This document shows positions 56,956 through 64,000 of a DNA stretch of 64,000 nucleotides, piece by piece (the stretch's first letter is position 1; each line of letters starts with the position of its first letter). The notes below the pieces were generated by a model that saw only the letters and a program-made list of their open reading frames with translations, did not search any database and was not told the origin of the DNA. The stretch comes from Anaeromyces robustus. Its lineage: Eukaryota; Neocallimastigomycota; Neocallimastigomycetes; Neocallimastigales; Neocallimastigaceae. The DNA is taken from contig MCFG01000018.1 in assembly GCA_002104895.1 (NCBI GenBank), forward strand, positions 203,501 through 267,500, in the 5' to 3' direction. The position numbers and the translations under genes are program-made.

Positions 56956-59900
56956 TCTATCATTTTAATAATAATGGTTAATAAAAGATATAATAATAAT
57001 AATAATATGATATAATAAAATAATTTTATTAAATTATTATTAAAAAAATATAAAAATAGAAATGATGGTAGGACAAAATAAAATAAAATATATTAAAACA
57101 TTTGATTAACCTATAGAATTATTAATTTTGTACTAGATTCTTTTAGTTTAAACCAAATTATATTTTATAAAAACTAAAACTTTACTATAAAAAATTCATC
57201 TATGATAATATTAATATTTATTATTTATCATTTATTATTTATCGAAGAATAATTTATAATATTATTTTATTATTTTATGATTTTATTATATAATTAATAA
57301 AATATTAACTTTAAAACTTTTTTTCTTTTTTGCACTACTAAAAATATATTTTATGCTTGAAAAAAAAAAAAGAACAACAGAAAAAAAATTTTATTTATAA
57401 TATTAAATTTATTATTTATTTATTTATTACAATTATATACTATTTATATACAAAATAATATATAAATAATAAATATATAATATATTATTTTCAATTAATT
57501 ATTTATATTATAATATATTAAATTTAATATATAAAACTATAAATATTATACTATTGAAATATATTATGACATGACTATATATTACATATTAATTACTATT
57601 AAAAAAAATTTTTTTTTAACTATTTTTTTCAAGTTAATTTTGTTTTTTGTTTTTTTGTTTTTTTGTTTTTTGTTTTTTTTTTGGTTTTTTTATTTTTTTT
57701 TTTTAGTTTATTTCATTCTTAAATTTTTTTTTTTTTTTTTGCTTTTCATTCATTCATTTCTATTATATTTTTATTAATTAATATGAGGCTTTTTTAATTA
57801 TTATCTCCAATCACATTATGGTTAAGGTTTCACATAGTGCTATTCATTAATTAAATAATTAAATTACTCAAACTTTAAATTATATTAAATTTTCTCTTAT
57901 AAAACAAATCTATTTAATAAATAGTTTTTTTTTTTTTTTTAAAAAAAAATTATTATATATAATAATTATATAATTATATATAATTACATATTTATACAAT
58001 TTTATTTTTTAACAATAATTTGAAAAAAAAAAAATTTTTTTTAACACCCCTTTTTTACAAATACAATTTTTATTATATATATTAATTAAATAATATTAAT
58101 ATTAATTTAAATTTATTATAATACACTATTCATTATATATTCTACAAATTATCAAATATTAATACTTTATTATTATTATTTTTTTTTTTTGTATTATTGT
58201 TTAGTGATTATAATTTAAATGTCATAAAATAATAATAATAATAATAATAATTGTACTTTTTTTGAATTTGAATTTGAATTTGAATTTAAATATATCTTTA
58301 TTTTGGGATAATCTTTTTATTTTTTTATTTTATTAATGTATTAAACAGAATAAAAATAAACTTTTTTTTTCTTAATAAATGTGGAAAAATGAAATAAAAA
58401 AAGAAAAGAAAAGAAAAGAAAAAGAAAAAACATGGAATTAATTATCAAAAAAAATAAACTTTTTTTTTTATAATACTCATGTAATTAAAATGAATTTAAA
58501 TTTTATTTAAATTAATACAATTTTATATTCCTTTTTATAACCCTAAAAACCAATGAAATAACAAGTTGTAGATTATTATAAAATACTAAAAAAAAAATGT
58601 TACAGCTAAAAAATATATATATATAAATATAAATAAAAAAAAATAAAGTTAATTTTAAAAAGTTTATTAATTCATAATAATAATAAATTTTTTTTTTACT
58701 TTTTTTCTTTTTGTTGTTGTTATTTTATTTAAAATACAAATACAATAATTATAATTACCGCTTTAAATTACAATAATAAATATTTTGATATAATGATTCT
58801 TATAGGTCATCATATTGAACGTAAGACAAGAAATATCGTTATGGTTTGTCCATTTACAATTAATGATTTATCAAAAAAAAATTTTTTTTTTTTTTTACAA
58901 TAATAAATAATTTAGGAGTAATCATAAATATAAAAAAAAAATTAATTACATAAAGTATTGTTCAATAAAAATTAGGTGTATTAAGGATAGGTTAAGAATA
59001 ACCATTCATATAACATACACACATGAATAATTATAAAAATTGTCATTTTATTTATCTTATTTTATTATATCTTATTTTATTTCATTTTTTAATTTTAATT
59101 TTAATTTTAGTTTTAATTTAATTTTTAGTTCTTATTTTGTCAATCTCTCTCCATATAATTCATTTCTATTTTAACAACATAAATTTCTTAAAAGTTTAAT
59201 CATTATAAAAATAAAAAACATGATCACTAAAGCTTTTTTTTGTTGTTGTTGTTAGATTTTGTTATGTTTAGTTATGTTTTTAATAATTAAATAATAAATA
59301 ATAATAATATTATTAATAATAATAAATCGTTTAATAAAAAAATTAGTTTATTATTAAATAATAATAATAAAAAAACACTAAAATAAACTAAATAATAAAA
59401 AAACACTAAAATAAACTAATTATTATTTTAGAATATTAAAAATGGTGATACATTTATTATTATATAATAATATATAATAATAATTAATTGAATTTAAATA
59501 TTTTATTATATTATATATATAATAAAAATTAAAAAACACAATTTAATGTCATATAATTTATTCATTCTACTAATAATGTAATATATTTATATATTTAAAT
59601 AATATATGTAACTTATTATATATCTTATATATTTAATATATATTATATTTTAAACATAAAAAGGAAAAAAATAATATAAATATAAAATAAATATAACAAA
59701 TAAAAAAAACAAAAACAAAAAAAGTTATTCTAAAAATCTATAATAAAAAAAAATATGAATTTTTTCTTTTTTTTTTTTTTAATATTTAATTTTCATTATT
59801 TCTTTTTATTTAAAGTGTTTTTTTTTTTAATTAATTAATATATTTTATATTAAATTCACCATAATAAGAAAGATTTGTAAGTACAATTTTATTTTTTAAT

Positions 59901-62900
59901 TTAATTTTAATAATTGTTAAATAGTATTTCTCCTTTTTTCATAATCCTCTTATTTTTAATTTCTAATTCTCTTTTAATTTATTTAACATCTTTATATATT
60001 TATATATTTATAATTACTATTATAATAAATTAATATATATACCATTTATATTATAATATATATTATAATATATAATATTGTACATACATAAATAAATAAT
60101 AATAAAGTAAAAAATTTTCACCAGATAAAATATAAAATATAAAATACATAAAATTATTTATAACATTTACATTAATTTGCATTTCTGTACTATGCTGAAA
60201 AAAAAAAAAAAAGAAAAAAGAAAATTACTTTAAATAACATAAAAAAAAAAAAAAAAAACTTTGACAGAAAATTCAAATAGAAAAAAAAAACATTTGACAG
60301 AAAATTCAAATAAAGTTAAAAATTATTATTAAAACGTTTTTTTTTTTTTAATTACTATTATTCAGTCAGTCAGTCAGTCAAAATCAGTTAATTAATTTTT
60401 ATATGCATGGGTTTAATTATTACATTTGCATAAAATAAATGCTCTTTTATATTAGTATATATTTTATATTAAAGTTTTATAATTTGACATTTCAGAGAAA
60501 GAAAAAAGAAATAATAATAAAATATGAATATATAATTATTGAAAAAAAATTAAATGATATAAATAAATAATTCTATTGTATTGTAAAATTATTGAGAAAA
60601 TATAAAATAAAAAAAAACTAAAATTAAATGATATAAATAAATATTTCTATTATATTGTAATATCAAACATTATTGAGAGAAATTATAAAAAGTATTATTA
60701 TAGATGATGATTATTGAGAATGATAATATTTTTAAAATAATTACATCTTTTGAATTAAAACTGAGTCACATTTTTTTTTTAATTAACGACTCCTTAAAAA
60801 AGATAAAATATTAGTTATCATTTCATTTATGTTTGATGTTTTATAAATATCATAATATCAAACAAATTTATTATTATTTAAAATTAGGAATAGAATAAAA
60901 TCTCAATCTTTAAAATTATAATATTAAAATATATAATAATTAATAATTAGTTATACTTAATAATAGTTAAGTTACAATTAATAATGATTATTTTTTTAAA
61001 ACATATGAAAAGTTAAGTATTAAGAAAAAATAATAATTATTATAAATATAGCTTTTTTTTTTTTTAATATTAAAAATGATAAAAAAATTTTAAATTATAA
61101 TTCTACTATAGAATATTCAAAGAAGAATAATAAAAAAACTTTAAAACAAAACTTTAATAAATATAAATTATTCATTAATATAATTCAATACATTAAAATA
61201 TATAATATAATATATTATCATATTTATTGTAATATATTTATTAAATTAAATTGTCATAAATGTATATATAATAATAAATGTTTTGAAATAAATAATTAAA
61301 AAAATTCTTTTATTAAATTTATTTAATAATAATAATAATAATAAAAATATTAAATAATAATAAAAATATTAATTAATAATTAATAATGTTAATAATAATA
61401 ATAATAATAACAGTTAATAAATAATAGTTAATAATTAATAATAAATAATAGTTAAAATACAAATTCTTTATATATATAAAATATTAATATTATAGATTTA
61501 ATTAAATATTAATTATTTTATTTAAATATTATTAATAACTATTATTATTATTAACTATTATTATTATTATTAACTGTTATTATTATTAATTATTATTATT
61601 ATAAAAGAATTACACCAAATAATTTAAATAATATTATATCATATTAAATAATTTCTAGTAATAATAAAAAAAAATTATATTTCATAGAGACTGTTTAGTT
61701 TAATGTTAATACTATTGTTGTTATTATTATTTAATGATAATGATATGAATTAATATTACTTTTAGGACATAATAGTAATCAATAATATAAATTTAATAAT
61801 TAGTATATATGATTAAATGATATTCTATTAATAATTACTTTAATATTATTTAATAAGGAATAATAATAATGAGTATGATAAAAATTATTATAGAAAAATA
61901 AACTAATGATGATAATTTGCACAATAATTCATAATTTAAAAAATTAAATTACTTAATAATTAAATATCATTACTTTTAATGAATTATTTAATTTAAATGA
62001 ATAAAAAGGTATTTATCTATAGTAATAATTCTTTTTTATTTTTTTTTTTTTTTTTGAACTTGACTTCTTACTTTTCATAATTATTAATACTAATAAAATT
62101 TGACAAAATTGAATTTACACAAAATTTCTATTTTTTTTTTTTTTTTTTTTTTTTTCATAAAATGTATTTATAATACATTAATACATTGTATTAGATTGTA
62201 ATTGTAATTGTATTTGTATTTGTAATTTTTTAATTTTTTTTATTTTTTTTAATTTTTTTTTTTATTTTTTTTTTTTTTTTTTTTTTTTTATTTTTTTTAG
62301 TATCATTTTTTTTCATTATGTGTTTTTTTATGATTCATGTATTTTAATATTTAAATTCAATAAAAGTGACATACAAATTGTGTGCCATTAAAAAAAAAAA
62401 AAAAAAAAATTTTTTAATTTTATTTTATATACACAGAAAAAAAAATTTTTTTTTTTTTAACAGTTTTTTAATTTTACAATTCACCAAAAGAATTTTTAAA
62501 ATACACAATATAATGCAATATATTATAATTATAGATAATATATGGTTACATTATATTATTATATAATATTTTATCTTTATATTCAAAAAAAAAAAAGGTA
62601 AAAAAAAAAAAAAAAAGCAAAAAACGGTCGGTCAGTCATCTTTAAATAATATAAAAAAATTTTTTTAACTTTTTATTTTTATTTTTTTTTTTTTTTTTAT
62701 GTTTCATATACAAAGTCATTAAAGGAATGATTTTAATGATTTTAATGATTTTAATGATTTATTTTATATTATTTTTTTTTTCATTTTTTTTTCTTGTTGA
62801 AATGAAATTAATGGAAATAAATGAAATAATAAAAAATATTTGTAATTTTTTACTTTTACTTAACTCAAAAATGTTTTATTATTGTAATGGCTATGGTTAA

Positions 62901-63573
62901 TTTGTTAAAAATTATGTTTTTTTTTATTATTATTATTATTATTATTTAAAGATTCTGTTTTATTTTTTTCTATATTTTAATTACAATACATCTTACATCA
63001 AATTAAATCTTACATCAAAGTAAATATAAAAATACCATTATTTAAAATAATAATAATAGTAATAATGATTCATTGTAATGACAACACTGGTTATTAATAA
63101 TAAATAATAATATTTTGAATCAGAATTATTAAACCAATAAATTTATGCTTGTTAAAACATAAAACATAAATGAAAAAATAAAGTAAATTTTATTATTATT
63201 GATTTATTATTGTTTTTTTTTTTTTTTTTAAGTTGTTTTATTATGTAAAAATAATTGAAATAAATATAATCAAATAGGTTTAAAGTCTAATAGGTAAAAA
63301 TTACATTTTGTAATGATGTATACAATATTAATCATCTCATACATTTCACATTACACAGAAAAGGATTATTATTAATAATAATAATAATAATAAAACAGAA
63401 ATAAAATAAAAATATTTATTTTTAAAGTTTATATTTTTATATATATAAATTAAATATAATAATTAATAATTTAAAAAAAAAAGGGGGTGTTTTTTTTTTA
63501 TTATATTTTTTTTATTTTTTTAATTATAAAACTTATATTAAAAAAAAAATTTTTTTTTGATATTTCTTAATAT

Positions 63574-63728
63574 AATTATTTATTTACTTATATTTATTAA
63601 TTCATTTATTTATTTATATTTATTAATTCATTTATTTATTTACTTATATTTATTAATTCATTTATTTATTTACTTATATTTATTAATTCATTTATTTATT
63701 TATATTTATTAATTCATTTATTTATATA
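63574..63728. repeat. About 30-bp minisatellite, five copies
   Basis: Repeats of TATATTTATTAATTCATTTA joined to TTTATTTACT or a shortened form; five consecutive copies differ only by the presence of the ACT block. Confidence 0.92.
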
Positions 63729-64000
63729 TTAGTTTTATTTATTTATTTATTTGTATGTTAAAAATGGTTGGTTTTTCAATTTGCAATTTTAATATTTGAT
63801 CTTTATAATTTATTTCTTAATTAACTAACAAGAAAAAAAATAAAAAAAGTATCCTTTTTTATCCTTAAAAAAAAATTAAAATGTAATGTTATATAATTTA
63901 TTGTAATATCCATTAATCTTTATTGGTATAAAAATTAATTATTTTTTACTTCAAATATTGTATATTATAATTAAAAAAAAAAAAAAGAAGAAAAGATGGC

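Larger units (their letters stand above)
55303..64000. other. Gene-free low-complexity region, about 8.7 kb
   Basis: Upstream of the membrane protein to the window end: TA/AAT/AAAT repeats, poly-A and poly-T tracts, minisatellites at 56750-56955 and 63574-63728, and local duplications near 59345-59420, 60240-60320 and 60535-60680. The only coding-like patch is about 58792-58900 (+), a frame opening MILIGHHIERKTRNIVMVCP that runs into poly-A; too short to call. Confidence 0.7.

Noticed and set aside
63574-63728. Regularly spaced repeats resembling a CRISPR array
   Set aside because: The units are directly joined and A/T-only, with no unique spacers; this is a eukaryotic minisatellite.

Overview
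The window is nuclear DNA of an anaerobic gut fungus (Neocallimastigomycota). Three things point there: A+T content well above 80% visibly, with kilobases of A/T homopolymer and AAAT/AAT microsatellite between genes; short U2-type introns (GTAAAT...AG); and a protein with three fungal dockerins and two CBM29 modules (the NCP1 type first described from Piromyces), beside CBM1-bearing pectin enzymes. The genus is not decided.

Layout. 0-5.6 kb: two convergent secreted pectin-backbone genes, a rhamnogalacturonan lyase (PL4, + strand, 5' end cut by the window edge) and a rhamnogalacturonan acetylesterase (CE12, - strand); both carry CBM1 and neither visible part has a dockerin. 5.6-14 kb: gene-free, with a decayed Ty1/copia reverse transcriptase, another decayed ORF and a perfect 43-bp inverted repeat. 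14.0-15.9 kb: NCP1-type cellulosome protein. 18.3-30.1 kb: two housekeeping membrane-traffic genes in tandem on the - strand, a PROPPIN (WIPI3/4 type, autophagy) and VPS11 (HOPS/CORVET core), both swollen by Asn/Gln/Thr-rich inserts. VPS11 was resolved into 16 exons; its second intron is a textbook U12-type AT-AC intron. 31.1-32.7 kb: an island of higher GC with a degenerate 18S rRNA fragment. 34.3-36.1 kb: a three-exon gene of unknown function with a presequence-like N-terminus. 43.2-49.3 kb: a tandem triplication of a leucine-rich-repeat gene with flanks; the copies differ in LRR number, one is clearly broken and one has lost its 5' end to stops. 49.8-50.2 kb: a small uncharacterised ORF. 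53.0-55.3 kb: a type I membrane protein with a Pro-Glu-rich stalk and a long acidic cytosolic tail. The rest (36-43 kb, 55-64 kb) is gene-free low-complexity DNA.

How the genes relate. The lyase and esterase act on one polymer (deacetylation of rhamnogalacturonan I helps backbone cleavage), and the NCP1-like protein would bring non-catalytic cellulose/mannan binding to the cellulosome. VPS11 and the PROPPIN both work at the endosome/vacuole/autophagosome. Most exon models were checked by reading the splice sites and confirming that the phases close in frame. Family assignments come from motif recognition, not from a database search.
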